Source of the DNA: Candidatus Buchananbacteria bacterium
Lineage (GTDB): Bacteria; Patescibacteriota; Patescibacteriia; 2-01-FULL-39-33
Direction: 5' to 3'
DNA: 37,993 nucleotides
NCBI GenBank assembly: GCA_903863425.1
Contig: CAIPBY010000067.1
Span: 1 to 37,993, forward strand
The notes under the pieces were generated by a model. That model did no database searches and was not told the DNA's origin. It saw only the letters and a program-made list of their open reading frames with translations. Position numbers and translations under genes: made by a program. The number at the start of each line of letters is the position of its first letter. The first letter of the stretch is position 1. Positions 29,759 through 37,993 of this stretch are shown here, piece after piece.

Positions 29759-30268
29759 ATGGCAGAAGACAAAAATCAATTAACGGATGATCTCTCAGGA
29801 GTAGACATTGAAGAATTAAGAAAGGAATTGGAGCTGACGAAAGTGATGAGCGAGGACCATTTGGCAGGTTGGCAAAGAGCTAGGGCGGATTATTCTAATT
29901 TGAAGAAAGAACACGAAAGAAGACAGCAGGAAATTGCCGAATTCGCCAATGCAGCCACTATGGCAGAGATTATTCCCATTTATAATTATTTCAAATTAGC
30001 CTTGAAGCATATTCCAGAAGATTCCAAGAAATTGGATTGGGTCAAGGGATTGGATTTTATCCAGAAGCAATTTGTCGACTTCTTGAAGAAATTCAATATT
30101 ACAGAGATTCTGACTGTGGGCGAGAAGTTCGATCCTAATTTCCATGAAGCGGTGGAGTGTGAGAAAAAGGATGGATGCCAAGAGGGAATAATTTATGAAG
30201 AAATTACGCCGGGATACATGTTGGGAGATAAGGTGATTGAGCCGGCGAAAGTGAAAGTAGGTAAGTAA
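29759..30268 (+). CDS. grpE: Nucleotide exchange factor GrpE
   Basis: WQRARADYSNLKKEHERRQQEIAEFANAATMAEIIPIYNYFKLAL, FDPNFHEAVE, GYMLGDKVIEPAKVKVGK. Confidence 0.95.
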   Translation: MAEDKNQLTDDLSGVDIEELRKELELTKVMSEDHLAGWQRARADYSNLKKEHERRQQEIAEFANAATMAEIIPIYNYFKLALKHIPEDSKKLDWVKGLDFIQKQFVDFLKKFNITEILTVGEKFDPNFHEAVECEKKDGCQEGIIYEEITPGYMLGDKVIEPAKVKVGK

Positions 30269-30278
30269 AAGTATTTTG

Positions 30279-30315
30279 AAAAAAAAGAGCGCTCCGGACG
30301 GTTGTCGCGGAGCAC
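30279..30315 (-). terminator. Intrinsic terminator of the antisense ACP cassette
   Basis: On the - strand: GTGCTCCG-CGACAACCGTC-CGGAGCGC-TC-TTTTTTTT (8-bp stem with one G.T wobble, T8 tract). Confidence 0.85.
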
Positions 30316-30359
30316 GGGAACAAGGGACGGGTGAAGGTGCGGGTGGGGAATGCTATGCC

Positions 30360-30542
30360 TCAGCGTAATACTTTCCGTTGTTTGATGAGGAGTTGAACCT
30401 CTAAGATGGTTCCCTCGGGTTCGGTTTTTGTCGCAATTGCGCCGACACTCATCAATCCCTGCATTTCGCATGGAGTTCCCTTCGTGAAAATGATCGTCAC
30501 AGTTTTGTCTCGATCGTGTTGCGGAACGGGTTCGAAGTTCAT
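30360..30542 (-). CDS. 60-aa hypothetical protein translationally coupled to ACP
   Basis: ATGA overlap with the ACP stop; AGGAGG (30550-30555) 7 nt upstream of the ATG; followed by intrinsic terminator. Confidence 0.7.
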   Translation of the reverse strand: MNFEPVPQHDRDKTVTIIFTKGTPCEMQGLMSVGAIATKTEPEGTILEVQLLIKQRKVLR

Positions 30543-30826
30543 ACGTGTTCCTCCTGTTGCGTTTCAGCCTGTTCGGCGCTTTTGCAGATGAAGTCGGTGA
30601 TGCCACTAAGGGTGAGTTCATCGTAATCGAAGTAATCGAGTAAGCCGAAGTTGGCAGTGGGGAATTCCCTTTCCAACTTCACTATGATTTCCGCCTGATC
30701 CAGTGAATCGATACCCAAGTCATTGGTTAATCGTGCTTCGGGGGTTAGCGTTGTGTTGCTGTCCCCAGTGGTTTCCCTGACAGTTAAATACACTATATCC
30801 AATACAGTATCATGATTTAACAACAT
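30539..30826 (-). CDS. Acyl carrier protein
   Basis: LTNDLGIDSLDQAEIIVKLEREF (DSL phosphopantetheine site); AAGGAG (30836-30841) 9 nt upstream of the ATG. Confidence 0.9.
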   Translation of the reverse strand: MLLNHDTVLDIVYLTVRETTGDSNTTLTPEARLTNDLGIDSLDQAEIIVKLEREFPTANFGLLDYFDYDELTLSGITDFICKSAEQAETQQEEHV

Positions 30827-30879
30827 TATTGTGGTCTCCTTAGAGCCTTGTTGTAGACAGTACGGTAACTAACATAAGA

Positions 30880-30908
30880 ATCATAAACCATTTAAAGATT
30901 ATTTTCAA
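30880..30908 (-). promoter_or_regulatory. Sigma70-like promoter of the ACP cassette
   Basis: On the - strand: TTGAAA (30908-30903), 17-nt spacer, TATGAT (30885-30880). Confidence 0.65.
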
Positions 30909-30945
30909 ATTAATTAATTATAAATATAAATAAAGAAAAAATACT

Positions 30946-32874
30946 ATGAGTAAAATTCTAGGAATCGATTTGGGCACTACCAATAGTGCCATGGCCATTA
31001 TGGAAGGAGGCCAACCCAAAATTGTGGAAAACAAAGAAGGAGCCAGAACCACGCCTTCAATTATCGCAGTCAGCAAAACTGGCGAGCGCATGGTTGGTGT
31101 TTCTGCCAAAAGACAAGCGGTTACTAATCCAACCAATACGCTTTTCTCCATCAAGAGATTGATTGGTAGAAAATGGGAAGATCCGGAAGTGCAAAGGGAT
31201 TTATCTTTAATGCCTTTCAAAATTCAAAAGTCTGGTGGCGGAGTGAAAATCGTTATGGGCGACAAAGAATATAGCCCTCAAGAAATTTCTGCCATGATCC
31301 TGACAAAGTTAAAGGAAGACGCAGAAGCCAAGCTGGGTGAGAAAATAACTGAAGCTATTATCACAGTTCCTGCTTATTTTGATGATGCACAAAGACAAGC
31401 CACCAAAGATGCCGGAGAAATCGCTGGGCTTACTGTGAAAAGAATTATTAATGAGCCTACGGCCGCTGCCCTAGCTTATGGTTTTGATAAGAAAAAAGGC
31501 GAACAGATTGCGGTCTATGATTTGGGTGGAGGAACTTTTGATATTTCTATTCTTGATGTCTCCGAGGACACGGTCGAAGTGAAATCCACCAATGGCGATA
31601 CTCACTTGGGCGGTGATGATTTCGATCAAAAGATTATGGATTGGATTATGGGAGAATTCAAGAAGCAAGAGGGAATTGATTTGTCCAAGGATCAGACTGC
31701 GCTTCAAAGAGTGAAGGAATCAGCCGAGAAAGCCAAAATCGAGCTTTCTACTCAAATGGAAACCGAAATCAACCAGCCTTTTATCACCATGGGAAGCGAC
31801 AGCTCACCCAAGCATCTTAATTTAAAGATGACTAGATCACAACTCGAGAGTTTGGTTATGGATTTAGTGGATAAGACTTTTGAGCCAGTCAAAAAAGCGC
31901 TTAGCGATGCCGGCATGACTACTTCGCAAATTCAGGAAGTGGTTATGGTTGGTGGTATGACTCGTATGCCATTGGTGCTTAAGAAAGTTGAAGAATTTTT
32001 TGGTAAGAAACCAAACATAACAGTTAATCCTGACGAAGTGGTAGCTCTTGGCGCGGCCGTACAAGCTGGTGTGCTTCAGGGCGATATTAAGGACGTGTTG
32101 CTTCTCGATGTTACTCCTTTGACTCTTGGTATCGAGACTTATGGCCAGGTGATGACACCACTAATTGATAGAAATACTACTATTCCTACTTCCAAGTCAC
32201 AAGTATTCTCGACTGCTGCGGATAATCAGCCAGCCGTAGAAATCCATGTGCTCCAGGGAGAAAGACCAATGGCGACTGACAACAAGACCCTGGGTAAATT
32301 TGTGCTCGACGGTATCCCGCCAGCACCTCGAGGCGTACCTCAAGTCGAGGTGACTTTTGATATTGATGCCAATGGAATTCTAAATGTCAAAGCCAAAGAC
32401 AAAGCTACCAGCAAAGAACAGCATATCACCATTACTTCATCTTCCGGATTATCCAAAGAGGAAATTGAACGTATGAAGAAAGAAGCCGAGTTGCATGCTG
32501 AAGAAGATAAGAAGCGAAAAGAATTAATTGATCTCAAAAATCAAGCGGAAAATTTAATTTTCACAGTTGAAAAGACTTTGAAGGATGCGGGCGATAAGGT
32601 TGATGCCACCACCAGAAAAGATATTATGGACAAGACTGAGGATTTGAAGAAGTCCAAGGATGGCACCGATAAGGAAATACTGCAGAAGAATTATGACGCC
32701 TTAAGTGAAGCCATTGGTAAGGTTGGTGCTGCTATGTACCAACAGCCTGGTGCTGACGCTGGTCAGGCTGGTCCTCAGGCTGGAGCTGGTGAACAAGCTC
32801 AAGCTAGTCAAACTGAGCAAGGACCAAAGACTGATGAGCCGGTTGAAGGACAATTTGAAGAAGTGAAAAAGTGA
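30946..32874 (+). CDS. dnaK: Molecular chaperone DnaK (Hsp70)
   Basis: [82 protein letters not shown]. Confidence 0.98.
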   Translation: MSKILGIDLGTTNSAMAIMEGGQPKIVENKEGARTTPSIIAVSKTGERMVGVSAKRQAVTNPTNTLFSIKRLIGRKWEDPEVQRDLSLMPFKIQKSGGGVKIVMGDKEYSPQEISAMILTKLKEDAEAKLGEKITEAIITVPAYFDDAQRQATKDAGEIAGLTVKRIINEPTAAALAYGFDKKKGEQIAVYDLGGGTFDISILDVSEDTVEVKSTNGDTHLGGDDFDQKIMDWIMGEFKKQEGIDLSKDQTALQRVKESAEKAKIELSTQMETEINQPFITMGSDSSPKHLNLKMTRSQLESLVMDLVDKTFEPVKKALSDAGMTTSQIQEVVMVGGMTRMPLVLKKVEEFFGKKPNITVNPDEVVALGAAVQAGVLQGDIKDVLLLDVTPLTLGIETYGQVMTPLIDRNTTIPTSKSQVFSTAADNQPAVEIHVLQGERPMATDNKTLGKFVLDGIPPAPRGVPQVEVTFDIDANGILNVKAKDKATSKEQHITITSSSGLSKEEIERMKKEAELHAEEDKKRKELIDLKNQAENLIFTVEKTLKDAGDKVDATTRKDIMDKTEDLKKSKDGTDKEILQKNYDALSEAIGKVGAAMYQQPGADAGQAGPQAGAGEQAQASQTEQGPKTDEPVEGQFEEVKK

Positions 32875-32883
32875 AAATTAATT

Positions 32884-33840
32884 ATGAAAATTGGCATCCC
32901 TAGAGCGGGCTTGTATTATCTTTACTTTCCATTTTGGAAGAAGTTTTTTGATGAATTGGGAGTTGAGGTGGTGGTATCGCCAAAAACGGATAAGCAAATA
33001 ATGGATATTGGACTTTCGACCGCTAACGGTGAAGCGTGTTTGCCCATTAAAATATTCTATGGCCATGTCAATTGGTTAAGGGCTAATGGAGCAAATATCT
33101 TTTTGTTTCCTCAGATGGATATAATGACCAACTCCCTTAAAAAGTTAGGAGAAAAATCATTTTTTTGTCCATATTTTGTGGGCATGTCTGATGTGATGAG
33201 GGCCGAATATCCGGAAATAGAAATAATCAGCCCCAAGATGGCTATGGATGATAAAACTATTGATCCTGAGTCATGGTTGGAATTAGCAGATAAATTCGGG
33301 AAAAATAAAGCAGAAGTAAAATCAGCTTTCGAGAAAGCTCAAGCCGAACATGTTTCTTTTATTGCCAGAATGCAGGCCGAACAATTGATGCCGGTAGAAA
33401 TTATCGACGGCATAAAGATAAATAGTTCCAGCAAAGACAAGATTGCCATAATTGGTCATCCATACTTAACTTATGATTTTCACGCTAGTTTGAATATTAT
33501 TGGTAAGATGATTAAAAATGGCTATTTTGTCAGGACTATGGAGATGATTACTGAAAGTGAGAAGGCTGAGGCCGTGGAATCGCTTTTCCTGCAACCACAC
33601 AATCATTGGTTTTTGACCAATGAAGAGCGAATGGCCTTGATGGCAGTTGCCAAAGACAAAGACGTCAAAGGTATAATTTATTTGACGCCATTTAATTGCG
33701 GGCCGGATTTTCTGATGGAAACTTTTGTGCTCAAGGATGTGAGAAAGTTGAAGCCCATTACCACCATCTCAATTGACGAGGCTAGTGGTGAAGCCGGACT
33801 CGCCACCAGGATAGAAGCCTTTATTGACGTTTTGAAATAA
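32884..33840 (+). CDS. 2-hydroxyacyl-CoA dehydratase-like / DUF2229-type protein (COG3580-like)
   Basis: MKIGIPRAGLYYLYFPFWKKFFDELGVEVVVSPKTDKQIM...GEACLPIKIFYGHV; three spaced Cys: ACLP, FFCPY, FNCGPD. Confidence 0.8.
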   Translation: MKIGIPRAGLYYLYFPFWKKFFDELGVEVVVSPKTDKQIMDIGLSTANGEACLPIKIFYGHVNWLRANGANIFLFPQMDIMTNSLKKLGEKSFFCPYFVGMSDVMRAEYPEIEIISPKMAMDDKTIDPESWLELADKFGKNKAEVKSAFEKAQAEHVSFIARMQAEQLMPVEIIDGIKINSSSKDKIAIIGHPYLTYDFHASLNIIGKMIKNGYFVRTMEMITESEKAEAVESLFLQPHNHWFLTNEERMALMAVAKDKDVKGIIYLTPFNCGPDFLMETFVLKDVRKLKPITTISIDEASGEAGLATRIEAFIDVLK

Positions 33841-33842
33841 TT

Positions 33843-34928
33843 ATGAAATACGCATCATACCACGGACTAAATCAACACATTGCCATGAGAGTGATGTTTA
33901 ATTATTTTGGTAAGAAATTTATAGAACTTCCACAGCTAAACGATAAGATGTTGAGGTGGGGCGAGGCCAATGCTCCTGAATATTCCTGTTTTCCTTTGAA
34001 GGCGTATATGGGATTTTTCAAGGCCTTGATAGATATGGATGTCCATGATTTCTTCGTTTATGGAGCAACAACCATAAGATCTTGCCGGTATATGGATTTA
34101 TGGGAAGGCGGAAAGAAAATACTGGCCGATAAGGGTTATGATTTTAATATCCACTATTGGGGTGGATTCGGCACCATGAATATTTTTAAGCAATTTCAGG
34201 GTATAATGGGCAAGTGCTCTAAAGCCAAAATTGCCGTAGGTATCTTGGTTTATGCTGATGCGCTTTATGCGGTTGATAAATTAAACGATGAAGCCAACAA
34301 ATTAAGGCCAAGAGAAGTCAAGGCCGGTTCTGTCGATGCTTGGCTTAAGAAGTGGTATGAAAAAATGAAGAAACAGAAGAAGCTTGGCAAGCCTGTCAAG
34401 ATCATGAATGTCGGTCTTAAGGATTTAAAGAACATCGAAATAGATAATGATAGGGAAATAATAAAAGTGGCCTTTGTCGGGGATGTGTTTAAGGTGCATG
34501 AACCGTTTTTCCATTTTGATACGATTAAAAAAATAAATAAGCTCGGTTTGGAGGCTAGACAGCCGATAACTTTCTCTTTATTTTTCTTTGGACAGAATCC
34601 TATTTTTTTCCGATCCGATATGGTGAAGAAATTTAAGAATTATCAGAAAAAAGCCAAGAAATATATGTCTTCTTCGCCGACCTCGTACTTGGATATTAGT
34701 ATAGGGGAAGTAATAGAAGATCTTGAAAATGGCGCCAAAGGCATAATTCATTTTCAGAGCTTCGGTTGTATGCCGGATATCATGTTTAAGCCGATTTTGG
34801 ATCGGATTGCCAAAGATTATAATGTGCCTATCATGCATTTCATGCGAGATACGCATGCTTCTGACGGCGCTTACCAGACACGGTTGGAGGCATTCTCAGA
34901 TTTAGTTAAGCGGAAAAGCAAAAAATAA
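33843..34928 (+). CDS. 2-hydroxyacyl-CoA dehydratase-like second subunit (COG3581-like)
   Basis: APEYSCFPLKAYMGFFKALIDMDVHDFFVYG...TTIRSCRYMD...FQSFGCMPDIMFKPIL; three-Cys pattern paralleling the upstream protein. Confidence 0.75.
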   Translation: MKYASYHGLNQHIAMRVMFNYFGKKFIELPQLNDKMLRWGEANAPEYSCFPLKAYMGFFKALIDMDVHDFFVYGATTIRSCRYMDLWEGGKKILADKGYDFNIHYWGGFGTMNIFKQFQGIMGKCSKAKIAVGILVYADALYAVDKLNDEANKLRPREVKAGSVDAWLKKWYEKMKKQKKLGKPVKIMNVGLKDLKNIEIDNDREIIKVAFVGDVFKVHEPFFHFDTIKKINKLGLEARQPITFSLFFFGQNPIFFRSDMVKKFKNYQKKAKKYMSSSPTSYLDISIGEVIEDLENGAKGIIHFQSFGCMPDIMFKPILDRIAKDYNVPIMHFMRDTHASDGAYQTRLEAFSDLVKRKSKK

Positions 34929-34939
34929 AGATAAATACC

Positions 34940-35968
34940 ATGGAGCAAAGTAATAATATTAATAACAATCAAATGGATCCAAATTTAAATTCTCACGAGA
35001 AAAAGAGGGCTTATCTTGGAATCGATGTGGGTTCAGTCAGCTGTAATGTTGTAGCTATTGATTCCAATGGGAAATTGTTTTTCAAAAGATATATCAGAAC
35101 TCAAGGTCAGCCGATTCAGGCGATCAAATTCGGATTGTTTGAAGCCAGCGAAGAGTTGAAAAAATATGAGATAGCCGGAGTGGGCACGACTGGAAGCGGT
35201 AGGATTTTGGCTGGATTTTTGGTGGGCGCAGATATAGTTAAAAATGAAATAACTGCTCATGCTACGGCGGCTGGAAGTGAAGTGCCGGAAGTCAGGACGG
35301 TTATAGAAATCGGCGGACAAGATTCTAAGATTATTATTCTCGAAGATGGCATTGTGACTGATTTTGCCATGAATACGGTTTGCGCGGCTGGCACCGGATC
35401 GTTTCTTGATCAGCAATGCTCAAGATTGGGAATAAAAATAGAAGACTTCGGAGATTTGGCTTTGCAGTCCGAGAGCGGTGTGAGTATCTCCGGCAGATGT
35501 ACGGTTTTTGCCGAGTCGGATATGATTCATAAACAGCAGATAGGCGCCAAGAGAGAAGATATTATCCGTGGTTTGTGTGAAGCATTGGTCAGAAATTATT
35601 TAAATAATATAGGAAAAGGCAAGGATATTGAAGAGCCGATTGTTTTCCAAGGCGGTGTAGCTGCCAATAAAGGCATCAAGGCGGAATTTGAGAAGGCTTT
35701 GGGCAAGAAGGTGACTATTCCGGAACACTTCGATGTGATGGGGGCTTTGGGTGCAGCGCTTCTAGCCAAGGAGGCAAAATTAGAAAAAAGTAAATTCAAA
35801 GGATTTGATATTTCTAAGCATCAATTTGAGACCACGGCTTTTCATTGCCCGGATTGTACTAATAATTGTGAAGTGGTGGAATTCAAGGAAAATGGAAAGG
35901 TTACGGCCCGTTGGGGGGATAGATGTGGGAAGTGGGCGGAAAATTTAGACAAAAGACCAAAAGTTTAA
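34940..35968 (+). CDS. BadF/BadG/HgdC-type ATP-dependent Fe-S activase (COG1924-like) with C-terminal four-Cys motif
   Basis: YLGIDVGSVSCNVVAID, VIEIGGQDSKIIIL, NTVCAAGTGSFLDQQ, SGRCTVFAESDMIHKQQ, FQGGVAANKGI; C-terminal CPDCTNNC...GDRCGKW. Confidence 0.92.
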   Translation: MEQSNNINNNQMDPNLNSHEKKRAYLGIDVGSVSCNVVAIDSNGKLFFKRYIRTQGQPIQAIKFGLFEASEELKKYEIAGVGTTGSGRILAGFLVGADIVKNEITAHATAAGSEVPEVRTVIEIGGQDSKIIILEDGIVTDFAMNTVCAAGTGSFLDQQCSRLGIKIEDFGDLALQSESGVSISGRCTVFAESDMIHKQQIGAKREDIIRGLCEALVRNYLNNIGKGKDIEEPIVFQGGVAANKGIKAEFEKALGKKVTIPEHFDVMGALGAALLAKEAKLEKSKFKGFDISKHQFETTAFHCPDCTNNCEVVEFKENGKVTARWGDRCGKWAENLDKRPKV

Positions 35969-35987
35969 TAAATTAATTTAGAAATAT

Positions 35988-36272
35988 ATGGAAAACCAGA
36001 ATCAAATGGAAATTAAAATCGCTGATAATTTGCCTGGCGGAGAATATGCTAATGCCATGCAGGTAGTGCATAACAAGGAAGAATTTATTCTTTCATTTTT
36101 TAATATTGTGGCTCCGGCTGGCAGAGTTTGCTCAAAGATTATTACCAGCCCGGGACATATCAAAAGAATGATTGCAGCTTTGGATGAAAATTTGAAAAAA
36201 TACGAAGTTCAATTTGGTTCTATTACTCAGGCAGAAAGTCCGAAGGCAGAAATAGGTTTTAAGGCAGAATAA
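35988..36272 (+). CDS. DUF3467-family protein
   Basis: GGEYANAMQVVHNKEEFILSFFNIVAPAGRVCSKIITSPGHIKRMIAALDENLKKYEVQFG. Confidence 0.8.
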   Translation: MENQNQMEIKIADNLPGGEYANAMQVVHNKEEFILSFFNIVAPAGRVCSKIITSPGHIKRMIAALDENLKKYEVQFGSITQAESPKAEIGFKAE

Positions 36273-36280
36273 TATTAATT

Positions 36281-37387
36281 ATGGCAACAGACTATTACAA
36301 AATTTTAGGAGTTGATAAGGGTGCTTCACAGGAGGATGTTAAGAAGGCTTTTAGGAAGCTAGCCCATGAACATCATCCGGACAAGGCCGGAGGCAATGAG
36401 AATAAGTTCAAAGAGATAAACGAAGCTTATCAGGTTCTTGGCAATGAAGATAAAAGGAAGCAGTATGATCAGTTCGGTTCTTCCTTTCAGAATAATGCTG
36501 GAGGCGGAGCAGGTGGTTTCAATTACTCTGATTTTGCTAGAGCGCAAGGAGGTAATCCTTTTGGCCAAGGCCAAGGGGGAGCTAGCTTCGATTTCGGCGA
36601 TATGGGAGATTTGGGTGATCTGTTCGGGTCGTTTTTTGGTGGAGGAAGTCAGAGAAAAACTAGACGTCAAACTCGTGGTGCAGACATGGAAGTAGAAATA
36701 ACTTTGGAATTTGAAGAGGCCGTGTTTGGTGTGGAGAAAAACATAAGGTTAAAGAAAAATATAAATTGTGATATTTGTAATGGAAGCGGTGCTGAGCCAG
36801 GATCAAAAGTAGAAAACTGTGCAACTTGCCATGGAAGCGGTTATGTCAGTCAAATTCAACAGACTTTCTTGGGCAATATCAGGAGCCAGGCAGTTTGCCC
36901 TAAATGCCAGGGAGAAGGCAAGATATATGACAAGAAGTGCCACAAATGTCATGGCGAGGGCACGGTTGTTAGTGATGAGGAAATTAGAGTGAAGATTCCA
37001 GCTGGGATTGATAATGGACAATCACTTCGACTCTCTGGAAAAGGCGAGGCCAAAGGCAAGGGAACGCCAGGTGATTTGTATGTCAGGATAAGAGTAAAAT
37101 CGAACACAAATTTTGTTCGCAAGGGATATGATATATATTCGAAAGAATTCGTCTCTGTTTCGCAGGCAATCTTAGGCGGGAAAATTGAAGTTGCTACTGT
37201 CGATGGTTTGGTAAATTTGAAAGTGCCGGAAGGCACTCAAAGCCATACGGAGTTTCGGCTTAAGGACAAAGGAATCCCGCATTTGGAAGGACGTGGCAGG
37301 GGAGATCATCTGGTCGAGATAATCGTGCGTATTCCCAAGAGCCTGACTAAACAACAAAGAAAATTAATTGAAGAAGCTGGCATATAA
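36281..37387 (+). CDS. dnaJ: Chaperone protein DnaJ (Hsp40)
   Basis: J-domain with HPD (HEHHPDKAGG), G/F region, four CxxCxGxG repeats (CDICNGSG, CATCHGSG, CPKCQGEG, CHKCHGEG). Confidence 0.97.
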   Translation: MATDYYKILGVDKGASQEDVKKAFRKLAHEHHPDKAGGNENKFKEINEAYQVLGNEDKRKQYDQFGSSFQNNAGGGAGGFNYSDFARAQGGNPFGQGQGGASFDFGDMGDLGDLFGSFFGGGSQRKTRRQTRGADMEVEITLEFEEAVFGVEKNIRLKKNINCDICNGSGAEPGSKVENCATCHGSGYVSQIQQTFLGNIRSQAVCPKCQGEGKIYDKKCHKCHGEGTVVSDEEIRVKIPAGIDNGQSLRLSGKGEAKGKGTPGDLYVRIRVKSNTNFVRKGYDIYSKEFVSVSQAILGGKIEVATVDGLVNLKVPEGTQSHTEFRLKDKGIPHLEGRGRGDHLVEIIVRIPKSLTKQQRKLIEEAGI

Positions 37388-37929
37388 TGATTATTTTCAT
37401 TTCAATAATTTTACTTCTAATTTGTGTGGTTGCATTTTTTGTCGTTATTTTCAATTTTGTCGGCTCATTTATGACCGGCGTGCCATTTATGTCTTCCGAT
37501 CAAAAAGGTGTTGATATTGTTTTGCCGACCATGGAGCTTGCACCCGGAAGCACTATTTGTGATTTAGGTTGCGGTAAAGCGCAGATACTTATTCATGCCT
37601 ACAAAAAATACGGTTGCCAGGGGATTGGCTATGAATTATCAATTTGGCCGTATATTTTGGCGAGAATAAATGTTTGGCTGGCTCGGGCGGATGTGAAGAT
37701 TTATTTTGCTAATTTCTTTCAGGCAGATTTAGGCCAAGTTGATGTGATTTATTGTTATTTATTTCCTAAGATTATGGAGAGACTTGAAGGTAAACTAAAG
37801 CGGGAATTGAAATCTGGGGTCAGGATGGTCAGTTATGTATTTAAATTACCCAGTATTAATCCAGAGAAAATTATAACAACTAATACTGATAAAGGGGATT
37901 TTGGTAAATTTTATGTTTATAGATTTTAG
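37387..37929 (+). CDS. Membrane-anchored class I SAM methyltransferase, FAM173/ATPSCKMT-like
   Basis: N-terminal TM helix; STICDLGCGKAQILIHAYKKYGCQGIGYELSIWPYILARI, YCYLFPKIMERLEGKLKRELKSGVRMVSYVF. Confidence 0.75.
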   Translation: MIIFISIILLLICVVAFFVVIFNFVGSFMTGVPFMSSDQKGVDIVLPTMELAPGSTICDLGCGKAQILIHAYKKYGCQGIGYELSIWPYILARINVWLARADVKIYFANFFQADLGQVDVIYCYLFPKIMERLEGKLKRELKSGVRMVSYVFKLPSINPEKIITTNTDKGDFGKFYVYRF

Positions 37930-37937
37930 GTATTTCT

Positions 37938-37961
37938 CCCCGCCTCACGCGAGAGGCGGGG
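37938..37961. repeat. GC-rich hairpin repeat at window end
   Basis: CCCCGCCTC-ACGCGA-GAGGCGGGG, followed by TTGGGGTGGGG; sharply GC-rich relative to flanks. Confidence 0.7.
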
Positions 37962-37993
37962 TTGGGGTGGGGTTGAAATTTTCTTAATTTTAT

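Noticed and set aside
30279-30315. Terminator for grpE on the + strand
   Set aside because: The A8 tract precedes the hairpin on the + strand and no T tract follows it; orientation fits only the - strand cassette.
30193-30621. 142-aa - strand ORF overlapping ACP and grpE end
   Set aside because: Basic, low-complexity translation in an alternate frame of the ACP cassette; runs through the terminator and into grpE; the ACP and 60-aa frames have SDs and domain support.
35033-35416. 127-aa - strand ORF inside the activase gene
   Set aside because: Antisense shadow; the + strand has strong ASKHA/BadF motifs.

Overview
This 38 kb window looks like a compact, AT-rich bacterial genome, probably from the Candidate Phyla Radiation (Patescibacteria). 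That assignment is an inference from gene content and repeat style. Nearly everything is on the + strand and densely packed. In order: 5'-truncated enolase; DUF2339 membrane protein; two tandem phosphoglycerate mutases (GpmI); a glycosyltransferase/DUF4012/MreB/GT4 envelope cluster; DNA polymerase III delta' subunit; an Asp-box lipoprotein; frr; a RseP-like protease; an archaeal/eukaryotic-type proS; mreB-mreC-mreD-PBP2; greA; a Phd/RelE-type toxin-antitoxin pair; gyrB (- strand); and a heat-shock locus (CIRCE-hrcA-grpE, dnaK, dnaJ). The most unusual region is the heat-shock locus. A self-contained antisense cassette (sigma70-like promoter, SD, acyl carrier protein, translationally coupled 60-aa ORF, intrinsic terminator) lies between grpE and dnaK. 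A split Fe-S 2-hydroxyacyl-CoA-dehydratase/activase-like system (COG3580/COG3581/COG1924-like) plus a DUF3467 protein lies between dnaK and dnaJ. A membrane-anchored methyltransferase resembling the FAM173/ATPSCKMT lysine methyltransferases follows dnaJ. Other points of interest: a second MreB with substitutions in the phosphate-2 loop; 23-bp direct repeats carrying perfect DnaA-box 9-mers that bracket the toxin-antitoxin pair; a palindromic repeat apparently inserted in frame in gyrB; and start sites mostly lacking Shine-Dalgarno sequences except in the ACP cassette. All family assignments come from motif recognition; no searches were run.
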